In this document: in pieces, positions 6,784-15,893 of the stretch
How positions within the stretch are numbered: position 1 is the first letter of the stretch
Layout of the letters: each line of letters opens with the position of its first letter
Assembly (NCBI GenBank): GCA_937927525.1
Contig: CALBDR010000367.1
Coordinates: 1 to 29,822, forward strand
Reading direction: 5' to 3'
Length of the DNA: 29,822 bases
Source of the DNA: an uncultured Candidatus Melainabacteria bacterium
GTDB taxonomy: Bacteria > Cyanobacteriota > Vampirovibrionia > LMEP-6097
Program-made: the position numbers and the translations under genes
Notes under the pieces: model-generated
What the model was told of the DNA's origin: nothing
Databases searched by the model: none
Seen by the model: only the letters and a program-made list of their open reading frames with translations

Positions 6784-9091
6784 CTTCATAATTGTCTTGT
6801 ATTGCTCTAATATTTACCCAAAGTTCTTTTTCAAGCAATCTACCCTCTCTGTTATTAGGGATGTTAAATACGTTTTTTATTTCTGGATCTTGTGCATCTT
6901 TTAGTTCTTTAACTTTACTTAAAAAATCTTCTGTTACTTTTCGGATTTCTTCTCCTTTTGCAATTTCGAGGGGACTTCTGACACGTTTTTTAAAATGATT
7001 TTTTAATTTAATAAGCATTTGAGTACTTAGTCTTTTTCTGTCATTTGAAAAATGTGTTCCTTTGGGGCTAAGTAGGGTTTCGAATTGTGTTTTATCTGAT
7101 GTTGATTTAGTATTTCTATAGCTAGTTTTACAATCTAGTAAATGAATCTCTGCAAGATCAGGATTAATATTTTTTATAACTACAAAGTCTATACCTAGTT
7201 CGGTATTTATTGGTCCCACGGCATTAGGAAATATAACAGTATAATCTTCAGCAGAATCTGCTAGGTATCTAAGAGCCACCCCCATACGAGATTCTGAATA
7301 ATCTCCAATATTAGGGTAATTTTCATAGTTATTTATCCTGTAACTGTGATCATTAGGAAAAGTAGAGAATAGCTTCTCTGTTTCTGGGCGAATATATTGC
7401 TCATTTTGACTATTACTTAATAGTAAATTTTGAGGATCATTTAAGTCTTCTGGTTTGATTACATTTTCCCAAAACCTTAAAATATCAAAGCAAAGATATG
7501 GATTTTCAAAGTAAGGGAAAAAATCAATATTTTTAGGTATATGCCTACTTTTTAAAATACTATGTTTATTGAAGTCAGTGTTACTTCTTACTAGATAGTC
7601 AGTGAAGAGTTTGTTAAGCTTTTCTTTTTGTTTTTGAATTTCATTATCAATTTCTCTACAGTCTAGTTGGGTGGTTTTAGCCTTTGATAATAACCTGTAA
7701 TGAAGTAACTCTTTACGGATTTTATCTACTCCTTCTCGGAAAGGAGTCTTATTACCTTCTAAAAGTTCTCTTTTTACATCATCAAAACTTAGATTTTCAT
7801 TATACTCGCAAGGTTCAAAAAATTGAGGGGTTAATTCAAAATCTGCTTTATATTGCTCATATTCTTCTTGTGAAAATTCATGTTTTTCATCAATCTTTGT
7901 AATAACTTTTTTGCTGAGATTAACAACATTCTTGAATTTAGATTCCAGTTGATTTAAAAGACTTCTAATGATAGTAAGTTTGTCATTATTGTTAACTGTT
8001 CTTCTTTGTCCTGATACTGCTTTCTGAGATTTTAATTGTTTTTCTTTACTTTCTAGAGCCCTTCTATATTTAGGATAAATATCATCAAGACAATATTTTA
8101 AATCAATTAGATCATAAATGAAATTTGACTCAATTGTAAATCTCTTAAATAAAGGATCTGTTTGGATTTTTTTGTAAATTTCATGAAATTTTGTCTGAAT
8201 ATTCTTTAAAGTTTGAGTCACAGGGTTATCACTTTTATGAGACATCTGATTTTCACTTCCAAACCCTTTCGTTTGTTTTTCTATTGGTTGTTTTTCTTTA
8301 TTTGAGAGTTTTGTAAAAGCATTGATTATTTGTTCATTAACTCTAGCATCAATTATCCTCTGTGAAGGTATTAGACCCTTAATAGCCTGAGCTATAGGGT
8401 TTAAGCTTTCTGAGAGTGTTTCCACATAGATTCGATATCGAGCCATATTTTTCTTTCTGACCTCCTCAAAAGTATCTGAGTTGAACATATGAAAAAAAGC
8501 TTCTGACTGAGTTTGAGAATTTAAAACTTCGGAATAGCTTTTAAATAAATCTGCGAGAAAATCATCATTACTTGCATTCTTATTTCTAGCTATAAATGAG
8601 CGAATGAACTCCTTGGAGGAAGGACTATTAAATTCATTTACTCTTTCAGGTTTAAGGAGCTCAGTTCTTAGTTTTTTGATTATAATCTCTTTGTTATCAG
8701 TATTTAATTTAATAGCTTTAGGATCATCACTTTGAGGATCTAAGCCTAATGCATTAGAAAGTACTATACTAAAAAAATTAAATTTTTCAGCAGAGCTTTG
8801 AGAGCTAGTACTCTCTAGATATAGAGGCTCCTTAACTTTACTCATGAGAGGATCAGCCTTAGCAGCAGTATTAAGTAAATTTTCTAGCCTTTTCTCCGCT
8901 CTAATTAAGTATTTAATAAAATTTGAATAAGTTTCGCTTCCAAAACTGATTTCTCCCTGTGATGTTAAACTTTCAGGATCTACCTTTGCAGGTAATCTTG
9001 GCTTTTGTTTGAGACGTGAAACAGTTCTTTGTTCAGTATTTATTTTAGCTTGGGAGTGAGAAGTGAGCGCTTGACATGTTCTACGAATCAT
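6767..9091 (-). CDS. Unknown 774-aa protein with possible PD-(D/E)XK-like nuclease motif
   Basis: I do not recognise the family. The protein is basic and rich in Lys, Glu, Asn and Ser; much of residues 1-560 looks helical, with coiled-coil-like stretches (about 330-400 and 470-500). There is no signal peptide or membrane segment. Near the C-terminus, GIDFVVI (Asp635) is followed 18 residues later by LLDCKTS (Asp653-x-Lys655). This Asp...(Asp/Glu)-x-Lys arrangement on two hydrophobic strands resembles the core of PD-(D/E)XK nucleases, which would make it a DNA-cleaving enzyme. The motif is short, so this remains a hypothesis. It is monocistronic by position, with an extended -10 only 7 bases before the ATG. 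Confidence 0.85.
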   Translation of the reverse strand: MIRRTCQALTSHSQAKINTEQRTVSRLKQKPRLPAKVDPESLTSQGEISFGSETYSNFIKYLIRAEKRLENLLNTAAKADPLMSKVKEPLYLESTSSQSSAEKFNFFSIVLSNALGLDPQSDDPKAIKLNTDNKEIIIKKLRTELLKPERVNEFNSPSSKEFIRSFIARNKNASNDDFLADLFKSYSEVLNSQTQSEAFFHMFNSDTFEEVRKKNMARYRIYVETLSESLNPIAQAIKGLIPSQRIIDARVNEQIINAFTKLSNKEKQPIEKQTKGFGSENQMSHKSDNPVTQTLKNIQTKFHEIYKKIQTDPLFKRFTIESNFIYDLIDLKYCLDDIYPKYRRALESKEKQLKSQKAVSGQRRTVNNNDKLTIIRSLLNQLESKFKNVVNLSKKVITKIDEKHEFSQEEYEQYKADFELTPQFFEPCEYNENLSFDDVKRELLEGNKTPFREGVDKIRKELLHYRLLSKAKTTQLDCREIDNEIQKQKEKLNKLFTDYLVRSNTDFNKHSILKSRHIPKNIDFFPYFENPYLCFDILRFWENVIKPEDLNDPQNLLLSNSQNEQYIRPETEKLFSTFPNDHSYRINNYENYPNIGDYSESRMGVALRYLADSAEDYTVIFPNAVGPINTELGIDFVVIKNINPDLAEIHLLDCKTSYRNTKSTSDKTQFETLLSPKGTHFSNDRKRLSTQMLIKLKNHFKKRVRSPLEIAKGEEIRKVTEDFLSKVKELKDAQDPEIKNVFNIPNNREGRLLEKELWVNIRAIQDNYEANQAQ

Positions 9092-9098
9092 GCTTAAG

Positions 9099-9107
9099 AT
9101 AATACCA
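9099..9107 (-). promoter_or_regulatory. Extended -10 of the 774-aa gene (leaderless type)
   Basis: Minus-strand TGG-TATTAT, then 7 bases, then ATG at 9091. No Shine-Dalgarno can fit. -35 is weak or absent. Confidence 0.55.
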
Positions 9108-9183
9108 CTTAGTGTATGTTTGTATCTTCTTTTTGTTTCTCTTTATATTTTAAAACTATAAATTATTAAACTGAAGTCGAAAA

Positions 9184-10542
9184 TTAATGTGCTGTCACAG
9201 CTTCAAGCGGCTTTCCTAATGGATGTTTAATTTCATTTGCCCTGTCTACTAGATACTTTTCTTTATCATTTAGCATGTACTGACCTGCTGGTCTGAATCC
9301 AAAAATATAGTGGTTTGGAACTACCCAATAAAGTGTGTCGTATGCTAATTTTCCTAGTGGTCCTAATTTGTCTAGGTATGGTTTTATTGCTAAAGCAAGT
9401 TCATTCATGAGTAAACTATGTTTACTCATGTGCCCATTATTAGTAGTCTTAAATGCATAATCCATTGCAAGATGGAGTGGTTTTTGCATCTTCTTACCGG
9501 TTTTATTTTCAAAGTCTGCATGAACCATTTTCTTCACAATATTTACTCGAGCTTCAGGGTCTTGATGTTCGATTTCATGCCTATTCTTTATGTAATTATC
9601 TATTTCATTCTGTAACTCATCGTCATAGATTTTAGTACCTTCATTAATTGGTTTATTTTCATTTTTGCCAAAAAAGCCGACAACTAAGTTCACAGCTTGC
9701 TTCACGAATTTATCGACAGTGTTATTAAAGTTGATTTTAAAGTTAGGATTCTTAGTTTCTATCCAGTTTGTAAACTTCTTAGAGATATTTTCAAATATAG
9801 GGTCGATACCATTCCAGCCAGGTATTTTACCTGGTAAACCTAGCATATGCCCACCAATTAACATCTCTGCTGTTTGGAACCCTGCTGTCCCAGCTCCGAC
9901 TTCAGCGTGTATTTCAGCTTCACCTAAATTCGCTTTTTTGATAGGAATACCCAGTATTTTTTCTACTAATTTAACTGTAGCTGGTCCAGCTACATTTCCT
10001 AATAAATGCTGAATTGTAGTATCAATTAATGTATGAAAGCCACCACCTTGTAAGTTTTTCTGGGGTTTGAAATTTCTTACTTTTATATCATCTTCGATGG
10101 ACTTCGCTATTTCAGTAATTTTTTGATTAGCATCAGAGAATTTATTATCAAGGATTAGAGCTTGAAGTTCATTTAAAAACTCAGAATGTTCTTCTAATTT
10201 TGCGCTGCTTGGATCTAAATTACTTTTAACTACTTCTACTAAGTCTAGGGCTAGTGCGTCATTCTTTTTGTTTTTTTCAGTGTCGCCACTCATAAGAATT
10301 TCTCTAAGTTCTTGTAGGCGTTTGATTTGTTCCATGCTATGAGAAGCTGGGATAGAACTTTGGTGTAATTCCTCTATTTCTTGAGATTTATTTGCTGTGC
10401 TAGATATGCTTTCATGGTTTTTAGTTTGTTCTGCTAATTTTACTTTAATTTCAGGCGCAACTGTATTGGTAACTACGGCAGTAGTCCCTTTCGTATTCAA
10501 ATCTTGCGTGCTGCCTTGCACGTTGTCCTGGGTTTGAATCAA
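9184..10542 (-). CDS. Unknown 452-aa protein
   Basis: Family not recognised. Residues 1-70 are polar and low in complexity (Thr/Gln/Ser/Asn); 75-165 look helical and charged. Residues 170-260 contain a Gly/Ala-rich segment (VAGPATV, GAGTAGFQTAEMLIGGHMLGLPGKIPGW) that could form an amphipathic or membrane-inserting structure, and a C-terminal domain (300-452) ends in an aromatic stretch (YWVVPNHYIFGFRPAG). An HExxH motif (His322-Glu-Ile-Glu-His326) is present but unsupported by other protease features. The start is TTG: an AGGAG lies 10 bases upstream and the first internal Met is near residue 70. This is one of the few genes here with a Shine-Dalgarno. The toxin-like glycine-rich middle is suggestive only. 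Confidence 0.82.
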   Translation of the reverse strand: MIQTQDNVQGSTQDLNTKGTTAVVTNTVAPEIKVKLAEQTKNHESISSTANKSQEIEELHQSSIPASHSMEQIKRLQELREILMSGDTEKNKKNDALALDLVEVVKSNLDPSSAKLEEHSEFLNELQALILDNKFSDANQKITEIAKSIEDDIKVRNFKPQKNLQGGGFHTLIDTTIQHLLGNVAGPATVKLVEKILGIPIKKANLGEAEIHAEVGAGTAGFQTAEMLIGGHMLGLPGKIPGWNGIDPIFENISKKFTNWIETKNPNFKINFNNTVDKFVKQAVNLVVGFFGKNENKPINEGTKIYDDELQNEIDNYIKNRHEIEHQDPEARVNIVKKMVHADFENKTGKKMQKPLHLAMDYAFKTTNNGHMSKHSLLMNELALAIKPYLDKLGPLGKLAYDTLYWVVPNHYIFGFRPAGQYMLNDKEKYLVDRANEIKHPLGKPLEAVTAH

Positions 10543-10723
10543 GTAGTAGTTACTCCTAACTAGATTTTTATCTTCGTCGATATCTCTTTGAAGGCTTTAG
10601 TATATACTATTTTAACGCAAAATAAGTCTGTTTTGTTAAAAAGTATTTACTTATTTGGTAAATATTTCAAAAGTTTAATCTTGAGTCGTCATTTTCGTGT
10701 AACATGATTGAAAATATAGATTG

Positions 10724-10732
10724 TGTTATCGT
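10724..10732 (+). promoter_or_regulatory. Extended -10 before the 68-aa ORF
   Basis: TGT-TATCGT followed by 8 bases and the GTG start at 10741. It would give a leaderless GTG-started message running into carB. The hexamer is a modest match to TATAAT. Confidence 0.35.
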
Positions 10733-10740
10733 GATGAACT

Positions 10741-10947
10741 GTGGTTTATCTTAATTTAATTCATTGCTTTAATTTAGGGTCAAAGGTAAACAGTCTTGGA
10801 AGAAATAAAGTTACAAGTTTTAATAAGGCTAAATGGGTTGAATTACTAGACTCAAATAAGACTGGTCAGTTAGTAAAAGTATTGCAATCTTTAAGGTTTT
10901 TACTAAATAATATTGAAAAATATCTTGGTGAAAATAGTAGAATGTAG
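10741..10947 (+). CDS. Small 68-aa protein upstream of carB
   Basis: A short ORF with a GTG start, ending 5 bases before the carB ATG. The product is Lys/Asn/Leu-rich with an amphipathic C-terminal helix (WVELLDSNKTGQLVKVLQSLRFLLNNIEKYL). It is not recognised. Support for being real: an extended -10 at the leaderless distance, a protein-like residue pattern and exact packing against carB. It has no run of Arg or pyrimidine-biased regulatory codons, so a classical attenuator leader peptide is unlikely. It could instead be the untranslated leader of carB. Confidence 0.5.
   Translation: MVYLNLIHCFNLGSKVNSLGRNKVTSFNKAKWVELLDSNKTGQLVKVLQSLRFLLNNIEKYLGENSRM
10938..10943 (+). promoter_or_regulatory. 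Possible -10 for carB
   Basis: TAGAAT, 9 bases before the carB ATG. A TTGAAA at 10913-10918 could be its -35 with a long 19-base spacer. Lies inside the end of the 68-aa ORF. Confidence 0.35.
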
Positions 10948-10952
10948 TTTTA

Positions 10953-13900
10953 ATGCCTAAAAGACAAGACATTAAAAAAATCCTGATTATTGGTGCAGGT
11001 CCCATTATTATCGGTCAAGCCTGTGAATTTGACTATTCTGGTACCCAAGCCTGTAAAGCTTTAAAAGAAGAAGGTTTTGAAGTAGTTTTAGTAAATAGTA
11101 ATCCAGCTACTATCATGACTGATCCTGATTTCGCTGATAAGACATATATTGAGCCGATTAACCTTGAGTGCTTAACTAAAATTATAAAAAAAGAGAAACC
11201 AGATGCTATTTTACCGACCATGGGAGGTCAGACTAGTTTAAATGCAGCTGTTGATCTTGCTAAGTCTGGGGTTCTCGATGAATATAACGTTGAATTAATC
11301 GGAGCTAAGCTCGAAGCGATTGAACTTGCTGAGGATAGAGCATTATTTAAAGATTTAATGGATAGACTGGAGCTTGCTACTCCTAGCTCTAAGACAGTTA
11401 ATACTATCTCTGAGGCTCGTGAAGTAGCCCTGGAAATAGGTTTTCCTTTAATCTTAAGACCAGCATTTACTTTAGGAGGCTACGGTGGTGGTTTAGCTTA
11501 TAACTTTGATGAGCTAGATGAAGCTATAGCTAAAGGTTTAGCCGCAAGTCCTACACGTCAGGTTTTAGTAGAAAAATCACTTTTAGGTTGGAAAGAGATC
11601 GAATTTGAAGTCATGAGAGATCTTAAGGATAATGTCGTAATTATTTGTGCGATTGAAAATTTTGACCCTATGGGAGTTCACACTGGAGATAGTATTACTG
11701 TTGCTCCGACTCAGACCCTTACCGATAAAGAGTATCAAATGCTTAGAGATGCTTCTATTAAGGTAATTAGAGGTGTAGGAGTAGAGACTGGTGGTAGTAA
11801 TATTCAGTTCTCATTAAACCCAGAATCTGGTGAATTTATCGTTATCGAGATGAATCCACGTGTATCGCGTTCTAGTGCTTTAGCTTCTAAAGCGACTGGT
11901 TTCCCGATCGCTAAGATTGCAGCTAAGCTTGCAGTTGGTTATAGCTTAGATGAAATCCCTAACGATATTACTAAGACTACTATGGCGAGCTTTGAGCCGA
12001 CTTTAGATTATGTAGTAACTAAGATTCCTAAGTTCGCTTTTGAAAAATTTCCAGGAGTGAAAGATAAGCTAGGTACCCAGATGAAGTCTGTGGGTGAAAC
12101 CATGGCAGTGGCTAGGTCTTTTAAAGAGTCTTTCCAGAAGGCACTTAGAAGTATTGAGGCTAAGGATTCTTTTGGTTTTATTAACCCTTCTCTTCTTCAA
12201 AGAGAAATGAGTGAAAGAAAGAAAATCTCGCGCGCTAAAGAGATTAGAAAAGAGATAGCAACTCCTAGCTCTAAACGTGTTTATCAACTCTTTGATGCTT
12301 TTTATTTAGGGCTTAGCTTAGATGAGATTCATAATTTATCTAAAATTGATAAATGGTTCTTAAAGCATTTAGAGCATTTGGTAGAAAAGACTTTAGAGAT
12401 TAAAGAAAATACAGCTATAGGTGAATTTACTGTAGAGTTTATGAGAGAAATTAAAGAATTAGGTTTCTCTGATAGACAAATCTCGGCTATTACTGGAATT
12501 CATGAACATGAAATTGTTAAATTTAGAGAATTAAACGATATTAGTGCTGTATTTAAAACTATTGATACTTGTGCTGGTGAGTTTGAATCATATACTCCAT
12601 ACCATTACTCTAGTTATGATTTGGAAGATGAAATTACTCCTGTAGCTGGTGAACAAGTAATGATTTTAGGTGGTGGTCCTAATAGAATCGGTCAAGGAAT
12701 TGAATTTGATTATTGTTGTGTGCATGCAGCACAAGCACTTTCAGATGCCGGTTATAAAACTATAATGGTGAACAATAATCCAGAAACTGTTTCTACGGAT
12801 TTTGATACCAGTGATAAATTATATTTTGAACCGATTACAGTTGAAGATGTAATGAGTATCTGGAAGCGCGAAGAGAGCTTAGGTAATAAAATGCATGGTG
12901 CTATAGTGCAATTCGGCGGACAAACTCCACTCAATATCGCTGAAGAACTTAAAAAGCGAGGTGTTGAAATCATTGGTACTCAACCTGAATCTATTGCTTT
13001 AGCTGAAGATAGAGATAAATTCGGTGCTTTAGTTAAGAAGCTTGGCTTGAGGCAGACACGAAACGCTATTGCAAGCAGTATCGAAGAAACTAAAAAAATA
13101 ACCGAAGAGTTAGGTTATCCAGTAGTACTGAGACCTAGTTATGTTTTAGGTGGGAGGGGTATGGAGATAGCTTACTCTGAACTTGAGCTTGATAACTGGA
13201 TTGAGCAGACTATTTTAGAAGATTCTCAATTCCCGATTCTTATCGATAAGTTTTTAGATGAAGCTTTAGAAGTAGATGTTGACGCTATCTCAGATACTAA
13301 AGATGTCGTGATCGCTGGTATTATGGAGCACGTTGAGTATGCAGGAGTGCATAGTGGTGATTCTGCTTCTGTGTACCCTAGCCAAACTCTCTCAGAGAAT
13401 ATACTTACTCAAATCAAAGAAGCTACAGATAAGCTTGCTAAGAGTTTAAATGTTATTGGCTTGATGAATATCCAGTTCGCTGTTAAAGATGATGAGTTAT
13501 ATATCCTCGAAGTGAACCCTAGAGCTAGTCGTAGCGTTCCATTTATAAGTAAAGCTACAGGTATTCCTTGGGCTAAGCTTGCAAGTTTAATTATGGCTGG
13601 AAAGTCTATTGAGGAGCTACAAGTGAAAGATATGCTGAAAAGTATTCCTCAAAATCAAGTCTCAGTAAAAGAAGCTGTCTTCTCATTTAATAAATTTGAG
13701 GGTACTCCTATTTTCTTAGGTCCTGAAATGAAGAGTACTGGTGAGGTTATGGGAGTTAGTGATAGCTTCTATATGGCTTTTGCTAAAGCACAAATGGGTG
13801 CTTTGCTTAAATTACCTGAAAAAGGTAAAGTCTTTATGAGTTATAGCGATAAAGACAAGCAATACTCACTTGAAGTTGCTCAAGATTTAATTAAATATGG

Positions 13901-14240
13901 TTATGAAATTGTGGCTACTAGTGGTACTGCCAATTACCTCGAACAGATGAATATCCCTATCCAGAGAGTTTATAAAATTAATGAAGCGAGACCTACTATC
14001 GCAGATTTACTTAAAAATGGTGAGATCGTATTAATTTTTAATGTTCCTTCAGGTAAAGTTGCATTTGAAGACAGTCAGGTTATCACTAAGATAGCTTTAT
14101 CGAATAATATTCCAGTTATAACTACTGCTACAGCTACGCAAATCATGGTTAAAGCACTTGGTGCGTTAAAAAATCACTCATTAGAGGTAAAATCTCTACA
14201 GGAGTATTTAAACCTCAATTTATGCGAGATGAAATCTTAA
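10953..14240 (+). CDS. carB: Carbamoyl-phosphate synthase large subunit
   Basis: Makes carbamoyl phosphate from ammonia (delivered by the CarA glutaminase), bicarbonate and two ATP, supplying arginine and pyrimidine synthesis. The protein shows the duplicated architecture: N-terminal half with IGAGPIIIGQACEFDYSG and ATP-grasp loop GGYGGG (carboxyphosphate site), and second half with GGGPNRIGQGIEFDYCCVHA and VLGGRGMEI (carbamate kinase site). The C-terminal MGS-like allosteric domain begins about residue 940 (VFMSYSDKDK, VATSGTANYL). Length of 1095 aa is normal. carA is not in the window, so the subunits are encoded apart. The last 19 bases overlap aroE in another frame, so the two genes are almost certainly co-transcribed. 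Confidence 0.98.
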   Translation: MPKRQDIKKILIIGAGPIIIGQACEFDYSGTQACKALKEEGFEVVLVNSNPATIMTDPDFADKTYIEPINLECLTKIIKKEKPDAILPTMGGQTSLNAAVDLAKSGVLDEYNVELIGAKLEAIELAEDRALFKDLMDRLELATPSSKTVNTISEAREVALEIGFPLILRPAFTLGGYGGGLAYNFDELDEAIAKGLAASPTRQVLVEKSLLGWKEIEFEVMRDLKDNVVIICAIENFDPMGVHTGDSITVAPTQTLTDKEYQMLRDASIKVIRGVGVETGGSNIQFSLNPESGEFIVIEMNPRVSRSSALASKATGFPIAKIAAKLAVGYSLDEIPNDITKTTMASFEPTLDYVVTKIPKFAFEKFPGVKDKLGTQMKSVGETMAVARSFKESFQKALRSIEAKDSFGFINPSLLQREMSERKKISRAKEIRKEIATPSSKRVYQLFDAFYLGLSLDEIHNLSKIDKWFLKHLEHLVEKTLEIKENTAIGEFTVEFMREIKELGFSDRQISAITGIHEHEIVKFRELNDISAVFKTIDTCAGEFESYTPYHYSSYDLEDEITPVAGEQVMILGGGPNRIGQGIEFDYCCVHAAQALSDAGYKTIMVNNNPETVSTDFDTSDKLYFEPITVEDVMSIWKREESLGNKMHGAIVQFGGQTPLNIAEELKKRGVEIIGTQPESIALAEDRDKFGALVKKLGLRQTRNAIASSIEETKKITEELGYPVVLRPSYVLGGRGMEIAYSELELDNWIEQTILEDSQFPILIDKFLDEALEVDVDAISDTKDVVIAGIMEHVEYAGVHSGDSASVYPSQTLSENILTQIKEATDKLAKSLNVIGLMNIQFAVKDDELYILEVNPRASRSVPFISKATGIPWAKLASLIMAGKSIEELQVKDMLKSIPQNQVSVKEAVFSFNKFEGTPIFLGPEMKSTGEVMGVSDSFYMAFAKAQMGALLKLPEKGKVFMSYSDKDKQYSLEVAQDLIKYGYEIVATSGTANYLEQMNIPIQRVYKINEARPTIADLLKNGEIVLIFNVPSGKVAFEDSQVITKIALSNNIPVITTATATQIMVKALGALKNHSLEVKSLQEYLNLNLCEMKS

Positions 14241-15061
14241 ACTTAGGTGTAGTTGGTGCGACCTTAAAGCATTCTAAATCTCCTGAGATTCAAGCAGCGG
14301 CCATTGCGCATGCTGGTATTCAAGCAAATTATGATAAATATGAAATAACAGCAGAGAACTTTGAAACTGAAATTCGTCAGTTGCTTATGAAATTACATGG
14401 AATGAACATCACTATTCCATATAAAGAGAAAATACTGAAGTATATAAATAAAGTCGATAAGCTTGCTAAGCGAATCGGAGCGGTAAATACAGTAAAAGTA
14501 AACCGTGGTGGTTTGATAGAAGGTTATAACACTGATTACTTCGGTTTTAAAGAGAGCTTGAAAGAGTATGACCTGAAAGGTAAGAAAGTTACAATTTTAG
14601 GTGGTGGTGGAGCAGCTAAAGCTGTTCTAGTCGCACTTGAGGATCTAGAGGTAGAGAGAATAGAAGTTAGAGTTCGAAATGTAGACAAAGTCGTTAATGA
14701 CTTACCTCGTTTAGATAACTGTGAGCTTGTTGTAGAACTTTTTAATAGAGAGTCTGATATTTCTGACACTCATCTTTTGATTAACGCTACTCCAGTAGGA
14801 CAGGGAAGACTTGCTGGTGAAATGCCACTCACTGACTTGCAACTTAATTGTCTTGAAGAAGGTTCTATTGTTTATGATTTGATTTACTCAGATACACTAA
14901 TGCTTCAAGAAGCGCGTAAGCGTAAATGTCACGCTATTAACGGTTCTGAAATGTTAATTCTTCAGGGTGCTGAGTCTTTTTCGTTGTGGACTGGTACTGA
15001 GCTGAGTGAAGATTTAATCTCTAAGATGCGTGAAGCTTTTTATTCTGCTGTCGCTGTTTAG
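14222..15061 (+). CDS. aroE: Shikimate dehydrogenase (NADP+)
   Basis: Reduces 3-dehydroshikimate to shikimate in aromatic amino-acid synthesis. Substrate-binding SKSP is at 18-21, the catalytic Lys is Lys68 in NITIPYK, the partner Asp lies in NTDYFGF (103-105), and the Rossmann loop GGGGAAKA is at 127-134. The terminal block SEMLILQGAESFSLWTG is typical. The 279-aa length is normal. The ATG overlaps the end of carB by 19 bases, suggesting coupling. The stop at 15059-15061 faces the end of an antisense coding remnant two bases away. Confidence 0.96.
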   Translation: MRDEILNLGVVGATLKHSKSPEIQAAAIAHAGIQANYDKYEITAENFETEIRQLLMKLHGMNITIPYKEKILKYINKVDKLAKRIGAVNTVKVNRGGLIEGYNTDYFGFKESLKEYDLKGKKVTILGGGGAAKAVLVALEDLEVERIEVRVRNVDKVVNDLPRLDNCELVVELFNRESDISDTHLLINATPVGQGRLAGEMPLTDLQLNCLEEGSIVYDLIYSDTLMLQEARKRKCHAINGSEMLILQGAESFSLWTGTELSEDLISKMREAFYSAVAV

Positions 15062-15062
15062 C

Positions 15063-15278
15063 TTAATTCAATAAATCCTTTAGTCTTGTTTGATATTGTT
15101 TGAGCAGAATTAGGTCTTCTGTATCTTTGGCTAGCGTTTCACTGATAAAATCATTCACCCATTCATGATTTTCATTTATATTTTCTTGTAACAAAGTATA
15201 ATTCTCAGTATTTTTTGATTCAGGATCTTTAAAGAAATTACCAATAGTTATTATTTTAGATAGAGGACTAATAAACTT
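15063..15278 (-). pseudogene. Orphan coding remnant directly after the AbiEi-like stop
   Basis: Translating the minus strand in the same frame as the AbiEi-like protein, directly past its TAA stop, gives 71 more sense codons. They read like a real protein C-terminus: FISPLSKIITIGNFF, then an acidic helix with HEWVNDFISETLAKDTEDL and RLKDLL, ending at TAA 15063-15065. No ATG or GTG is available; the first in-frame TTG would leave only about 42 residues. It is either the tail of a longer AbiEi-like gene cut by a nonsense mutation or the 3' end of another gene interrupted by the module. No family recognised. Confidence 0.45.
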
Positions 15279-15893
15279 TTATAATCCACCCTTCAGCTCA
15301 TAAAACCTAGTAAGAATATGGTTTTTGATTTTAGGATTTTTTACAAGCTCTAAAAGTTTCATAAATTTACTATCATCAAACTCTGTTTCTTCAAAATCAA
15401 GTTCTGGAAAAGAACTAAATCTATTATTTCTTTTTGAAGATATGTAGAGACAGTCCAGTAAGGCTTTCTCTAAATCTGCAATTGGATAACTAAGTTTGCT
15501 ATCTGATAACTCGAAGCCATCTTGCATTAATTGAGGTTTGATTTGAATAAATTCAAAATTACCCACAGGGCTTGATAGTTTCCTTGCATGACCAGTGCTT
15601 GCGATTTGTATTGATGGCGGGATTTGTGATATTAATCCATGTATATGTAGAGCAGTGAAAAATGAAATATAGCCCTGTTCTACACCTAATATATATGGCA
15701 CTATGGCTAGTTTTGTGAAATATGGATGTTTAGTATTTGCCCATATTGATCTTGTTATTCTGGTGAGAAGTTGTTTCTCTTCTAGTCTTTTTAAACGTTG
15801 ACTTGCAGCTGAAAGACTTAATTTATAATTTAATGAATAGTCCTTTGTTCTAAAGATTATAAATTCTTTTGAGTTAAGTATTTCAAGATTCAT
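15279..15893 (-). CDS. AbiEi-like antitoxin / transcriptional regulator
   Basis: A 204-aa protein resembling AbiEi antitoxins of type IV toxin-antitoxin and abortive-infection systems. Residues about 10-60 form a winged helix-turn-helix (SLSAASQRLKRLEEKQLLTRI) ending in a short basic wing. Residues 65-200 match the C-terminal AbiEi layout (YISFFTALHIHGL, then IQIASTGHARKL, FEFIQIK and ADLEKALLDCLYI). By family knowledge it would repress its own operon and neutralise the AbiEii nucleotidyltransferase. Its ATG overlaps the stop of the upstream toxin-like gene by 4 bases (ATGA type). The gene order is reversed from the classical abiEi-abiEii arrangement. Coding continues in frame after the stop. 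Confidence 0.75.
   Translation of the reverse strand: MNLEILNSKEFIIFRTKDYSLNYKLSLSAASQRLKRLEEKQLLTRITRSIWANTKHPYFTKLAIVPYILGVEQGYISFFTALHIHGLISQIPPSIQIASTGHARKLSSPVGNFEFIQIKPQLMQDGFELSDSKLSYPIADLEKALLDCLYISSKRNNRFSSFPELDFEETEFDDSKFMKLLELVKNPKIKNHILTRFYELKGGL

Noticed and set aside
9665..10012. 115-codon plus-strand frame
   Set aside because: It is antisense to the 452-aa gene, low in charged residues and rich in Pro/Ile/Phe as expected for a shadow frame.
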